A stretch of 64,000 bases of DNA from Pascua guehoae (lineage: Eukaryota > Basidiomycota > Tremellomycetes > Trichosporonales > Trichosporonaceae): assembly GCA_001600415.1 (NCBI GenBank), contig BCJX01000001.1:3715654-3779653 (forward strand), in the 5' to 3' direction. Of this stretch, positions 24,452 to 36,010 are shown piece after piece. The notes beneath the pieces are model-generated. The model worked only from the letters and a program-made list of their open reading frames with translations. It had not been told where the DNA came from and made no database searches. A program made the position numbers and the translations under genes. Numbering within the stretch: position 1 is the stretch's first letter; every line of letters starts with the position of its first letter.

Positions 24452-25563
24452 ATGGTGCGTTATCGCGTGTCATGTGTTTCGAGGTCCTATGTTTGTTGTG
24501 TTTGTTGTTACGGGACTGCATCGTGAGCGCCGTGTGACGCTCTGATACCGTAGAGGCTATCATGTGCGTTGGTGGATAGGTTACCTTCTGTCCGGAACGC
24601 GTAGCGTAGTCGGATGCGTCTCGTGTCAACAACAAAGAGGTGTCATGGTCCCGTTCCCAACATTCCTTGACAAGCACTAACCACCAGCCGCCCCCTAAGG
24701 CCAAGCACTCGAAGATGGTGACGCTGATTCACTACCGTCTCAAGGTCACCTTGTAAGTGCGGACGCGATGTGGCCAGGTCGACTCTGGTCGAGTTGGACT
24801 TTGCCACCCATCTTTGCGAGAGGGTGACTGACGTATTTCGCAGGAACGACGGCCGTGCGCTCGTGGGCCAGATGCTCGCGTACGACAAGCACATGAACTT
24901 TGTGCTTGCCGAGTGCGAGGAGTTCCGGACTGTCAAGGTGGGTTGCACGAGGGTGTGGTGTTGGTGACCCGTCGGAGACGACGATGTGGTGTTTGGCGCT
25001 CCAGAGCGCCTGGTTATGACGTTGTGCTAACCTACAGGGGAAGAAGAACAAGGACACGCCCGCTGGCGAGCCCACGCCCACGGTGCAGCAGAAGCGCACG
25101 CTCGGCCTCGTCATTCTCCGCGGCGAGACAATTGTGTCGGTGTCTGTCGAGGGCCCACCTCCCGCCGCCCCCGAGGGTCCTGGGATCGCTGCTGGTCCCG
25201 GCCGCGGAGTCGCAGCTGGCCGCGGCATGCCTCTCGGCGCTGGTGCCGGCGGCGCTGCCGCTGCCGCCGCCCGCCCCATGCCCTATGCACGCCCACCACC
25301 GGGATTCCCCCCGGGAATGCCCCTCCCGCCTGGAATGCCGCCTGGATTCCCTGCTGCCGGCGGACTGCCCCCCGGAATGCCCCCTCCCCCGGGCATGCCT
25401 CCTGGATTCAGGCCGCCTGCGTTCAACCCGGGCCAGATGCCTCCTGGGTAAGTCGAGAGAGTGCTTGTGTGTGGGCCAGCATGTACTTGTCATGGTTCCC
25501 CCCCCAACCACATCACAGACCAAAACGCTGACACGCAGCTTCCCGGCACGCCCACCCCAATAG
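24452..25563 (+). CDS. SMB1: Small nuclear ribonucleoprotein-associated protein B (SmB)
   Basis: This is a core Sm-ring subunit of the U1, U2, U4 and U5 snRNPs in pre-mRNA splicing. The five exons (24452-24454, 24688-24752, 24844-24937, 25038-25447 and 25539-25563) encode 198 residues. The Sm1 motif reads [19 protein letters not shown], then [16 protein letters not shown]. The Sm2 motif reads [21 protein letters not shown] Gly/Ala/Arg and then Pro/Gly/Met tail (repeats such as GMPPGF) is typical of SmB and SmN. The first coding exon would hold only the ATG, joined to PPPKAKHSK by a 233-nt intron with a CACTAACCACCAG 3' end. If that is wrong, the internal ATG at 24715 would start a protein nine residues shorter, lacking the basic N-terminus. 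Confidence 0.93.
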
Positions 25564-26364
25564 ACGAGTTTGTAGGGCCAGTGTGTGAGCCGTCGCGAGT
25601 GGCATCGTGCGGTTGGTTTCGCTTTCGTTATGCATGCTGTGCAGTATCTCTTCTCGGCCTTGGCGGTGTTCAAGACGTGCATTTCTAAACATTTGTGGTA
25701 TTTTGGGTGGCAAACGTCTCCCGCGGCGATTTAGTCTCACCACGGCATTTTGCACTTTCACTCCCAAAAGGACTTGTCTTTGCACCAGTCTCGATGCACC
25801 AAGCAGCAAGCTATTCATACATGCTATCCGGGAAATGGTGCATACAGGATGTATGCTCGTGGGGAGCAGTTGGGCAGCCTCTGAGCGACTTGGAACAATA
25901 ACGAGCTGCATCATGAACATGAAACGCTGTAAACGTCGTCGATGTGCTCCTGAAGGGCCCAGTCGAGTGGAGTGGCAGTTGACAGTGTTCCGACTCGATC
26001 GGCACTCGACTCGACAACATCGCGACTACAAGAAACAAGAAGCAACAAAGCAAAGCAATGCACACACGCAGGTAGTGTACCAACGACGACGGCGCTTCTT
26101 TCTTACCGTTCCACGCCCGCCCCACCAACGCTCGCCCCCGCATTCGCTGTTCTCGTCACCCGAGCTTTTCCCTCAACACTGCATATATCTACCCCTTGAC
26201 ACTCTTCCCTTGATCCTTCTCACTCTTCTCTCTTCTCACTCTTGCCATTCAGCGTAACCGACCAACAGCAGCTTGTCCATCTTGACCAGTACACCTCTAC
26301 ACCCTCAGACCGCCTATTCACAACCCTCAACTACTCCCGTCGCCACCCTCCACAGCCCTCCACA
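25564..26364. other. Intergenic, with CT-rich leader before 26365
   Basis: Downstream of SMB1 and upstream of the next plus-strand gene. The last ~250 bp are pyrimidine-rich, as expected for a fungal promoter or leader. No gene was recognised. Confidence 0.5.
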
Positions 26365-27984
26365 ATGGGCGGCAACGCGTTTGGCCCCCAGGCCGCGCGC
26401 CTCTCGATTCCGTCCCACGCCGCCCTCGAGGCATTCGCCGCCGCGCGCCTCGCGCCGTTCTTCGACCCCATCGCCGCCCCGCGCGCATTCAAGAGCAAAG
26501 AGTCGCATGGCGACCTCGACCTCATCGCCGGCTGGGACGGCGTGGGGTGGGAGACGATGAAGGGCGCCGCGCGTGGTGTCGCGAGGGCTACCGACGGTTC
26601 TGAACCTGGACCCAGGGCGACGGTCTCTACGGACGTCCCGGCGGTCCTGACGACAAAGGACGAGGGCTGTGAGGCGGAGCCGAAGTCGAGTGACGCGGAC
26701 ACCAAGACGTGCACGGACACCAAGACCAGCACGAGCCATGCCGAGAAACTCCCTCTGCCATCTTCGCCTCTCCCGCAGTCTCCTCCGCCCCGCTCGCCGC
26801 CCCACTCCCCNCCCCACTCGCCCCCATCCCCGCCCCTCGACACAGAGCGCCATGGCACGACTCCCACGGCTCCGCCTCCCGTGTGCGCGACGTCGCCCCC
26901 GGCCGTGCTCGACGCGTGGTGCGCGCGCATCGCCGCCGCTCTCGACGGCACACACTGGTATCGCTCAGGCAACGAGATCAGCGTCGCTGTGCCGGCCGAT
27001 GTGCTGGGGCGCTACATGGGGGCGGGCGTGGGTGGTGCTGAGACCAACACTGCTGTAGGCTCCACACCGGTCGAGACCGAGGGCGCGGCCGCAGCTGGCG
27101 TTCTGGGCTCGGCTCAATCGCGCTCGGGAGGTAGGACGTCGCGCGACCTACCCTCGGCGCCATTCTACCAAGTCGACATTCTCCTCGTCCCCACGTCGGG
27201 CCACGCGTTCACGTGCTTTACGTACGGGTACGGCACCATGGTACTCATCCTGGGCCACCTCCTGCGCGCGGCCGCGGGCACGCGCTCAGTCTACCTACAC
27301 GCACACTGCGTGCTGCTGCGCACCAAGCCCTTCTTCGGGATCCGCGCCACGGACGTGCTCCTCACGTCGGACCCGGTCGAGCTGTGCCGCTGGCTCGGGC
27401 TCGACTACGCTGCGTGGATCGCCGCGGGAAACGCCGGGTGGGACAAGGAAGACATGTTTGCGTGGTTTGCGTCATGCCCTGCCGAGAGCCGGGCGGCGCG
27501 GGGTCTCGCGCGGCTCGCAAGTTACGGGCGCAGCGCGGTCGTGGGCGCCAGGGGACACAAGGGACGCATGTCCGTCGTCGACGACATGGGCGTCTACCTC
27601 CGCGACCACGGGTGGAGCGTCCCCGACGACGACGACACCCCCACGACGACCGAAAGTACCCCCCCCCCCAAGCCCCCCGCCCCGACGCCAACACTCGACC
27701 CCGACAACCCCACACCCCTCACCCCGGCCGAACGCGGCGTGCTCACCTTCTGGGACAAGCTGGACGCGTACGCCGACGGCGTCGAGCGTGCCCGCCCCAT
27801 CGCGCGCGAGCTCTGGGACGCCCAGCAGCGCCGTGCCGCTCTGCGCGAGGTGGAGCGCCAGATCGCCGCGCAAGAGGCACTGGTTGACCAGGACGTGGTA
27901 GAGGCAGAGGCCGAGGCGGCTCGTGCCCAGATCGAGGACATGGTGCTCGCTCACCCCAAGGAGACCAAGGTCGAGGCCGCATAG
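26365..27984 (+). CDS. Nucleotidyltransferase-like protein, uncharacterised fungal family
   Basis: A single uninterrupted exon gives 539 residues. Near residues 45-60, SKESHGDLDLIAGWD has the spacing of a nucleotidyltransferase-fold active site (G-D-x-D). A third acidic strand could be FYQVDILLV near residue 267. Next come a hydrophobic stretch (TYGYGTMVLILGHLLRA) and FFGIRATDVLLTSDPVELCR. Last is WLGLDYAAW with a following MFAWFASCP. This order matches an uncharacterised family I recall from other basidiomycetes, in which the substrate is unknown. Residues ~75-210 are a low-complexity Ser/Pro/Thr insert containing one undetermined base (26811). The C-terminus (residues ~475-535) is helical and charged. 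Catalytic activity is not shown. The ATG chosen has a good context (CACAATGGGC). Confidence 0.75.
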   Translation: MGGNAFGPQAARLSIPSHAALEAFAAARLAPFFDPIAAPRAFKSKESHGDLDLIAGWDGVGWETMKGAARGVARATDGSEPGPRATVSTDVPAVLTTKDEGCEAEPKSSDADTKTCTDTKTSTSHAEKLPLPSSPLPQSPPPRSPPHSXPHSPPSPPLDTERHGTTPTAPPPVCATSPPAVLDAWCARIAAALDGTHWYRSGNEISVAVPADVLGRYMGAGVGGAETNTAVGSTPVETEGAAAAGVLGSAQSRSGGRTSRDLPSAPFYQVDILLVPTSGHAFTCFTYGYGTMVLILGHLLRAAAGTRSVYLHAHCVLLRTKPFFGIRATDVLLTSDPVELCRWLGLDYAAWIAAGNAGWDKEDMFAWFASCPAESRAARGLARLASYGRSAVVGARGHKGRMSVVDDMGVYLRDHGWSVPDDDDTPTTTESTPPPKPPAPTPTLDPDNPTPLTPAERGVLTFWDKLDAYADGVERARPIARELWDAQQRRAALREVERQIAAQEALVDQDVVEAEAEAARAQIEDMVLAHPKETKVEAA

Positions 27985-28595
27985 CGCCGCATGCGCAGCT
28001 GGCGAGTACAGAGGGCGAGCGAGACGAAACACGAGACACCAGCACTGCCGACCTGAAAATGAGCGTCGGCAACGCACCGACCGCATCGCGAAACGGCATG
28101 AAACGCGACGACACACGAGACACCACACACCACATCCTCAACCATTGTCACGCATCTATAGCGAATATCCTTATCTATCTGTCCCCTCTGCATATCTACC
28201 CTGTATGTCAATGCATGGCCGTTCACGACATCACAGTTGGGAGCCACTGTGGAGGGCAGGAGGAGCTAGTGGATGCAAGCCCGAGTCAGCGAGGCAGAGT
28301 GCAGGGTGGTGACTCTTTCAAGTGTCGCGTTGGAGTTATGTCAAGCTCTGGCAGTGTCAATACCCTCGTGTGCGGCACACCTCAAACATCCATCCACAGC
28401 GGCCTCTGAGAAAGGGTGACCGCAGGGCAAGCAGACCACAAGAGGCAGCCGCACCACGCATCCTTCCTCTGCCAAGCCTAGGCTCAGGTGGACATCAGGT
28501 GCCAAGCCTGACCAGACCGCCCAGTTATACTCGTCAGCGCCCAGAACGCCACTTCGTCCTCTGCGCCTCCAAGTGCCACATGCGCCACACCAAAA
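27985..28595. other. Intergenic
   Basis: Between the nucleotidyltransferase-like gene and tRNA-Lys. No gene was recognised. Confidence 0.55.
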
Positions 28596-28596
28596 A
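28592..28596 (-). terminator. RNA polymerase III T-run after tRNA-Lys
   Basis: Five T on the minus strand begin at the discriminator base of the tRNA, enough for Pol III termination. Confidence 0.75.
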
Positions 28597-28680
28597 GCCT
28601 CGTATGGGGCTCGAACCCATGACATTTTGATCTGCTACTGGAGTAAGAGTCAAACTATCTACCGACTGATATAACGAGGC
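28596..28680 (-). tRNA. tRNA-Lys (anticodon CUU) with a 12-nt intron
   Basis: The acceptor stem GCCTCGT pairs perfectly with ACGAGGC, and the discriminator is T. The D stem TATC/GATA encloses AGTCGGTA. The anticodon stem TTTGA/TCAAA flanks a loop reading CT-CTT-A. The intron CTCCAGTAGCAG sits after position 37, as in eukaryotic nuclear tRNAs. The T arm ATGGG-TTCGAGC-CCCAT is perfect. Without the intron the length is 73 nt. Confidence 0.95.
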
Positions 28681-30257
28681 GATGGCGTCAAGTGACGGTT
28701 GTGCCGCGTGCAGGCTGGCCTGCAGGTGGCGTAAAGACTTGCATCTCGTCGCTGTTGAGCCCAGATGGAGGCGATGGAAGAGGTGTGTGTCCTGCGTAGC
28801 GGGCTATACTGTGGCAGACTGAGACTGACAAGCGGCATTGAGCTCGAGGCGCTCGTTGGCGGTGTTAACTGGCGGCAGGGCCGACTTGATGCCAAGAGCC
28901 TGCGGATTGGCTTTGCAATGCTGCACGCCCGAAGTGATGGGGTCGGGGTAGGGTCTTGTCGATGAGTGTTATGGTATCGACAGGGAGACTGTGAAGAGGC
29001 CGGGGTTGGAAAATTGTGGATACTATTGGTATAAGGCGAAATTTACAAAAGGCGGCGGTCTCAGAGCGTGAACCTCTACAATAGACCTGATGTTCAGCAA
29101 GACGCGTTAGAGATAAATGATTGTCGTCCCAGACGGAACTAATAGGACGACGACTGCCGAGAGATCATTATAAGGGTGTTTAGTGTAGTAGTAACACACC
29201 TGCAGGAATCCCGACGTGCAATCCTCGGAACATCCAGTCCTTTTGGCCTCTGTGTTCGACTCATACTCCGTCTGTCCCGTCGTTCCATGATTGACGTTCG
29301 CGCGAGTGCGGGAGGATCACAGTACCCACTGGTATGTTGGACCATCTTCAATGATCTTGCTGTGGACCGTCTCCGCCAGTTTGGCACTCACAACCAAGAG
29401 TGTTAATATCTATGAAACCGAACCATGCAAAAGAAAAAGACAAGGAATTTGCACGGTGCTAGAGAAATTCCAATGTGCTGGAGTGACTGGCCCTGGGACT
29501 TGTAACACCCTCCTCCCCGCTCCCCGCTCCCCGCTCCCCCCTCCCCCCAACACACACACACATACACACACACACACATCCGTGCCCTAGTTTCCCCCCG
29601 CCCAGCGGCCATGTGGAAACCACGCAGCTTCCACATGGTTTATCTCGAGCATCTTCGCTTTATATAATAGATGAGCAGCTGGTTGTTACTCTTCGCTGAA
29701 CCTTTTGAAACCAGTGTTGACTGCTTGGATATACCAATAGGAATATTATTGTCGGGCCATGAGAAGGCAAGCACGAGGTTCCACAGGTCCCCCGACTTGG
29801 GTTCAAGCACGAGCTGTTCCCAGGCAGACGGTTACGGAAGAACACACAAGTGGTGTTGGTGCCACTGAAGCCGATTCAAGAAAGCCCGCGAAAGAGTGCT
29901 GGCACAGCCTGTGAAGCTTCCGAGAGGTGCCAGGGCACGTCGGACGGCTCCAACGGAGATGGCTGGGTAGAATCTTGCGTGTTTTCGTGGAAAGACTGGA
30001 ACCCTGCGCAAATGTATTGATTTGTACTATCCTCACGTCCTTTGGCAAGCGTTTGTTCCAATGAGCAGCGCACTGATGACGGACCAACAAGAATAGCTGT
30101 AACGCGACCACCTCCTCCTAGCGAATATTTATGGCTGTATTGTCCACGAGTTATCGACAGTTCTGCAGCTGGACCATTCTCGGGTCTCTGACCTTGGGAT
30201 CACCATACTGTGTACTTCCCATCCTTCCGCCGATATTCCAAACCAAATCGCATCACG
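28681..30257. other. Intergenic, partly AT-richer than surroundings
   Basis: From about 28980 to 30250 the sequence is visibly richer in A and T than its neighbours. No open frame looks like a gene. A (CA)-type tract with one interruption lies at ~29551-29578. Its position beside a tRNA gene would suit an old retroelement fragment, but I see no terminal repeats or coding remnants. Confidence 0.4.
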
Positions 30258-31701
30258 CTACGGCAACTTTTCGCCAATGGCCACCTTCTTGCCATCACTA
30301 TTCAGCGCGGCCTCGATAAACGCAAGGTCCCAGAGAGCGCCCCTGGGCCCGCCATCGTTGCGTTTCTGCGACGTGGTCCCTGCAAGACGGCACGCGACGT
30401 CGTCTGCAAAGTCGGCGAGTTCGACCTCGATGCCTGACCGCGCCCCCTCGATGACAGTAGGCTCGCACTGTGCGCCGTCGCCTGGCGTGAGGGTAATCTT
30501 CCAATTCCGCGCCTCTGCGACGACAGTAAGCGTCGCATGCTCGGCGACGACATAGAGCTCGTTGGGGACGCGCGAGTTGCGCGGCGTATCGGGAATCGCC
30601 CATGTGAGGGCAAACGTCCCGTGCGGGCTGCTCTTGCCCGGCGTCACGGGCATGTCGTCTGCACTCCGCAGGGCGGCGACGCGCGTCGGCGACCCGTGTG
30701 GCGCGACCGCGCTCGCGTCCGGTGGGCACGCGACGCCCACCAGCGTGTCGTGCGGCAGCATGTGGGCGCGGTGCAGCGACTTGACCGCAATGAGCGCCTC
30801 GGGGACCGCGGCGGGCGGCAGTACCGTACGCAGCAGGGCCGCCCAGTGCACGCCGCCGTCGAGCAGGAAACCGCCTTGGTAGTCGGGGACGGTACGCCAC
30901 GTCGTCGCGTGGTACGACGCGCCGTCGGGGAGCATCGTCTCAAAGTGCAGACGCCAGAGGAGGACGGGGCCCACAGACGGCGAGCGCAGGAGCTCGGCCG
31001 CGGCGTGCAGCAGGGGTTCGTGGGCGTAGTCTGGTGTCAGTGGAGGTGAAGGGGAGTACGTGTAAGCATGCGGTTGTTCAAACAGAGGCAGCCGTTCACA
31101 TTGCTCCAGCAGGCACACGTGTGGGCACGGTTCGTGTGGATGCCAGTTGTGGGAGTGGTCACGGGCGTTGACTAACGCGCCGGCCTGGTTTCCACCCGAA
31201 ACAACAACCAACCGCCCAACCCTTCCAACAACAATTTCCCCCCTCGCTCCACCCCCAGCAACTCGACTCACTCTCAGCCACGCGCCACACAATCCCCTTG
31301 GGCGCCCACACGCCCTCATACTCCTCCACAAGCGCCGTCGCCTCGGCCACATCGCGCCCGAGGGGCTTTTCCGAAATGACATGCTTGCCCGCCCTCCAGC
31401 ACCGGCGGATGAGGTCTGGCATGGCACCAATGGGCAGCACGAGGATGACGGCCACGATATCCCTGTCGTCGAGGACCTTGGCGAGCCCGTCGTCCCCATG
31501 CTCCACGCGCAGTGCGCCAGTGACATTCGGCAGGCCGCCGAGCTTGTCGGCCGCGGCGGCCAGGGACGTGACGCTCTTCTCGGAGCGGGACCAGAGCGTG
31601 TCGACCGCGAGGCCGGGGACGGACAGGAGCGACGGGAGGTAGTTTGTGGTCGCGAAGATGCCCGAGCCGAGCAGGGCCGCGCGGACGGGTGCGTGTGTCA
31701 T
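30258..31701 (-). CDS. Gfo/Idh/MocA-family NAD(P)-dependent oxidoreductase
   Basis: The two exons (31701-31272 and 31030-30258, intron 241 nt) encode 400 residues. The N-terminal Rossmann fold starts with VRAALLGSGIFATTNYLPSL, followed by LWSRSEKSV and VILVLPIGAMPD. The family signature is HVISEKPLGRDVAEA near residues 110-125. The splice joins VAE to NYAHEP. The C-terminal alpha/beta domain includes WRTVPDYQGGFLLDGGVHW, at the position of the family's catalytic segment. Its build resembles yeast Ymr315w-like cytosolic dehydrogenases. The substrate cannot be told. There is no targeting signal. The intron is longer than most in this window. Confidence 0.9.
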
Positions 31702-32501
31702 TGTCGCGTGGGGGTGGGGCGTCGGTCAGGCCTGGAATGCGAGTTGAGTGGGGTGTGGAGCGCAAGTTGTGTCCGGTGGAGAAGTTGTGTCAAGTGGAGT
31801 GCAACGCGAATTCAGTGGAGACAAACGATGGTGAGATGTGGGACGGTACTCAACTGACCCAGGAGCATGGGCTAGCTCGGCCCGGCGCCGGCCGGCGACG
31901 ACACCGAGCCATTCAGGCGTCGGTGGGAACGGCGGATCATTCTCGGTGCCAACCTCCACCGAGGGCTCGGCATTACCGCCGGCAGTGACTACCACGCCGG
32001 CAATAGACGGAACAAGGCGGACATGTGGAAATGTCCGTCCTGGTCTTTGTTGTTGAAGTGCGTCCAGTCGACGCCTTAAGGGATTGACGAGGTGAGGGCG
32101 ACTTCAAAGTGGCCGAGGACGCCAGAGCCAGCAGGGTGCTTCTATCTCACATGCTTACTGCATTACACGAGGTAGTTCCAAGGTAACTCCCTCTTCGGAC
32201 CACAACCACTCTTCTGGGGGCAGGGCGACTACACGGGTCACGTGCTGGATCCTGGTCTATCCTAATGAGTCCGCTGCTCGGAGCCACACTATATACTAAG
32301 GTATGGCTGGATCCAGGCGGCCTGCATGTCTGGCGCCGAGAAACGATCCTCTCCACCACTCCTAGGTCCGCCGCCTGCTCCGTAGAACTTCTCAGCCCTG
32401 CTCCTATCACTCAACACTGAGCTCACTCTGCGGGGGCTGCATGCTCACCACCACGCCATAGACACGCAGAGCCGTCCATTATACATTTCTAAACAAACAG
32501 T
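31702..32501. other. Intergenic
   Basis: Upstream of the oxidoreductase (-) and downstream of the secreted protein gene (-). No gene was recognised. A TATA-like ACTATATACT occurs at ~32288. Confidence 0.5.
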
Positions 32502-33673
32502 CTAAATGGCAACAACAGCCAGACCAGCACCGAGCCAAAGCACCACGCCAGTCCACTTTCCCACTCGCACACTCTTACCCCTAGACACCGCCCCCACTCC
32601 GGTGACGTACGCAGCGTTGCCCTGATGGTACCCCGACGTCTCGCTGGCGTTTACACTCTGCTGGGTGACTGTGGAAGCGACCCGCTGTGTGGATGTCGCC
32701 TGGACCGAGGCGGAGCGGGGCGCCGTAGTTGGCAGCGGCGTCGACGACGGTTCATCCCACGTCATGGGCTCGGGACTCGGGGCGTACGTGCTGGGGTCCT
32801 CGGACGGCTCGGCCGACCAAGCCTCCTCGGATGCCAAGGCCGGGTGCGCTGAGGGCGGGTACGCTGAGGGCGAATACGTCGTGGCAGAGGGCTCCTGTGT
32901 GGTCGGCGACCACGTCGTCGCCGGCCGCGACGATCTCCGCGACGATCCCCGCGACGACGTGTACGCAGGCGTGGAAGTACTCGAATCGTCCACCCACACA
33001 GAGTACCACCCCGGCAGCAACCACGGCGGGGCGCCCGCAGAGGTCATGGGGATCTCGATGGCGTCGGGCCCCGGTCTCCACTCCCACCGGCGCGCCTCGA
33101 GGTCCCACTCGCCCCGCTCCTGTGCCGCGCACAGCTGGGCGTACTCGTCAAACAGGGTGGGCTCGTCGCTCGTCACCCGAAGGCAGGTTCGGCACGCCTC
33201 GAGCGGCTCGCCCTGGGGTTAGCTCGGGACGGGCTGACCGGGCACATCTCAGCATGTGGACGGGACTCACGCAGATGGAGGGCCGGTATGGGAATACGGC
33301 GCGGCACAGTTCCATGCACTCGTACGAGGGTGTCGGCGCGGCCATCGCGAGGGCTGGGGTTAGTTAGAAGCGGTCGGGGAGGGAGGCACGAGAGTTGTGG
33401 CGCTGTGTTTGCACGGACACATTGGACCTGTCGCGCCAGGTATGTAGGCCCCACGTCGGCTTCCGGACTGTTACTGCACGCCTCACGGACGTTCGTGTCG
33501 GTGCACACAAGCTGCGAGCGGGTTTTGCGTACGTGTGAGAGTGGTATATTCCGACGACGCGGATGGAGCACGCCCCATCACCTGTGCCAAATGGCTGCCC
33601 AGGAGAGGCCGGGTTGTGGAGGGTTGTGGCACTCACCAACACCAGCCGCAGCGACGACAATCTGCGCTCGCAT
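32502..33673 (-). CDS. Secreted, probably GPI-anchored Ser/Thr-rich cell-surface protein
   Basis: The three exons (33673-33637, 33353-33271 and 33212-32502) encode 276 residues. The N-terminus MRAQIVVAAAGVALAMAAP is a good signal peptide and is split by a 283-nt intron. Mature residues ~22-55 hold five or more Cys (YECMELCRAVF, CGEPLEACRTC), and another is in YAQLCAAQE. This resembles a small disulfide-bonded surface domain. A WLLPGWYSVWVDD segment follows. Residues ~110-235 are rich in Ser, Thr and Pro and are probably O-glycosylated. The protein ends with a basic hinge and a hydrophobic tail (WTGVVLWLGAGLAVVAI), the pattern of a GPI-attachment signal. A single-pass membrane anchor is the alternative. 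I do not recognise the family. Confidence 0.8.
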
Positions 33674-35884
33674 CGTCGGAGTGAGAAGGAGACGAGGTGA
33701 AGAAAAAAGAAAAGAGCATGGAAAGCACATACGTCCCCCCCTCCCCCCCCCCCGCCCCCCTATCGCGCCTCTGGTACCTCTCCCCGCCTATGCATCGCGT
33801 CTTTGGTATCTTGTGGATGGACAAACACCAAACATGATCGCGCAACTCTGCTTGAATCCAGTAGTTCGTACTCGCAGTCGGCTTAAACTCTAGTCGGCGC
33901 TGTTGTTATCGGCCCCCCTTGGCGTGTCGCCGTGACAGGTACCCGGGACCCTTTGCCCATCCCTGTTGACAACAGGACTGGGCATGTGCCGTGCCAAGGC
34001 TGCATGGCTGGAAATATCCCACGACTGGCTTTTGTCATGGAGAGAAGGGGGCAGTCCCGTCGATCTCAGCCCGGCTGGGGCGTACTGGTGTTGGGTAGAT
34101 CCTGCTGGTGCCAACGACGTGGCGGTTGGTCACTTGTCCGTCCCGCGGATAGACTTGTTGCATTCCGACTGGGTGAACCTGCCCATCTTCTCCATCGCTG
34201 GAGTCTCGACCTTGATACTCTCATGTACCATCAGCTCCCGCGAGCGCCGACTGCATGTGCATTATGGGTCAAATACATGCCACAAAGGGATACTATGTTA
34301 CGCCACTGCCAACACCAAGCCCCACCAACCGTCCACTTTACTCTCGTGCAAGGCAGTCCTCCGACAGGCCACGTTGCCCTTGGGCGTATACGAGGCTGCT
34401 ACCCCGCGGGGCAGAGCGGGAGTGCGAGTGCGAGTGCGATGGGGGCGCCGATCGCGCTGTGGGTGGCGGCTGTGCTGCAGGCCCGTCGATAGTGGACTCG
34501 TCGGCGCTCGTCGCGGACGGCGAGGTCGGCGGGTATGATGTGGGCTGGGTTGGGGCCGGGTTGGGGCCGTGTTGGAGGCCGGCTTGTGCGAGCCTCGGCT
34601 ATGCGCCGTCGCCGACGCTTTCATACCGCCCACGGTACATACTCCAGTCACGGATATGCCGACGTGTACCCCGTCAACCCCGCCCGGGGTCGGACGTAGA
34701 GCACCGCGGTGTGGGCCGCGTACGCCCCGTCCCCACCAAAGCGGACGCCTGGCGCTCGATGATGCGCAACCTCAAGGGGGCACACTGCACGGCGTACGTC
34801 ACTCAGCCGCAGGAGACACGCGGCGTCGCGGCTCTGGGGCTAGTTTATACACACTACTTGAGGCGGCCGGGTACAGCGGGCCGAGTGGTCGACACCCAGC
34901 GGTGCCTGTCGCCGGGGGGTTGGCTAGACGTGCCCAGGTAGCTGGGACGTCGGGATGGTGCAAAGGACCTCGCCGGCGTTGACGGTGGTCTAGTATGGCT
35001 CCAGCCCGCCGCAGCGTTCGGTTCATCGCGCTGGTCGGCAACTCATCGGCAACGATTGCGTCGCGTCAATGGAGCGAGTCTAGGACGAGCAGGAACATGA
35101 ACAACACGCCTGGGAACGATGTACCGCATCTCACTTTTGCCAGATGCAAACGACGCGCAAGAACTGAGTGTGGCACTGGATGGGCAGGTGCCTCATGCTG
35201 CAGTTATGACCGACTGACTGACAATTGTGCTATTTCAGCAAAAAAACTCGACTGACATTGCCGACTGATACAGGTACGGTTTGGGCCTTGTTCGTGTTTG
35301 GGTTTGCCGTCCGTGGCGACAATAAAGCCGCCAGGCAGCAACTCAAACGCGACAGGCGTTTTTCACACGACATGTCCCATGAACCATGTGCCACAACGTT
35401 TCAGGTCGCCCCGACGCCCCGACCCCAATGCCACCCAATGCCACCAACAGACGGGGTGGGAAAACCGGGTCCCTCGTCCCTGGCCAGGCGTCGTGGATCA
35501 CGGTTGTCCCACCGCGACACCCGCCCACAGCACTGCAGTGCACTGGACCGGGTGTGGCGTGTGCCTGTGTGTGATCCGCAGGCAGGGCAGGGGAGTGCCT
35601 TTGAGTTCTGGGCCGTGTGTGCCGGCATGCGGGAGGGCAGTACGACGGAAACGATGGGGGTGGGTTTGGGGAGCCAGGCAGCAGGATGGGAGAGTAGCGA
35701 GCTAGATGCTGGGCGAGGTGTAAGGCAAGGTGCTGGTGCTGTGGCCATCACTGTGGTCGCAGTGGCAGTCACCTCGCTAATGTCGTACCTGACCCAGCCA
35801 GGCATGTAATGGGTTTACTGGAACGAGAATGGACAATGTACGAGTGGTATCTGGTTCTATTACCAGAGGGAGGACGGGGGCTGG

Positions 35885-36010
35885 GCCAGTACGAGTACCA
35901 GTGCCAGTACGAGTACCGGCGCCAGTACGAGTACCGGCGCCAGTACGAGTACCGGCGCCAGTACGAGTACCGGCGCCAGTACGAGTACCGGCGCCAGTAC
36001 GAGTACCAGT
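35885..36010 (+). repeat. 18-bp tandem repeat, 7 copies
   Basis: The unit is GCCAGTACGAGTACCGGC. The five middle copies are identical; the first and last end in CAGT instead of CGGC. All three plus frames stay open through it (QYEYRR, STSTGA and PVRVPA). Confidence 0.95.

Noticed and set aside
34255..34941. 228-codon plus frame
   Set aside because: Some protein-like words, but no recognisable fold, poor start and no splice partners. Kept only as a remark in the intergenic entry.
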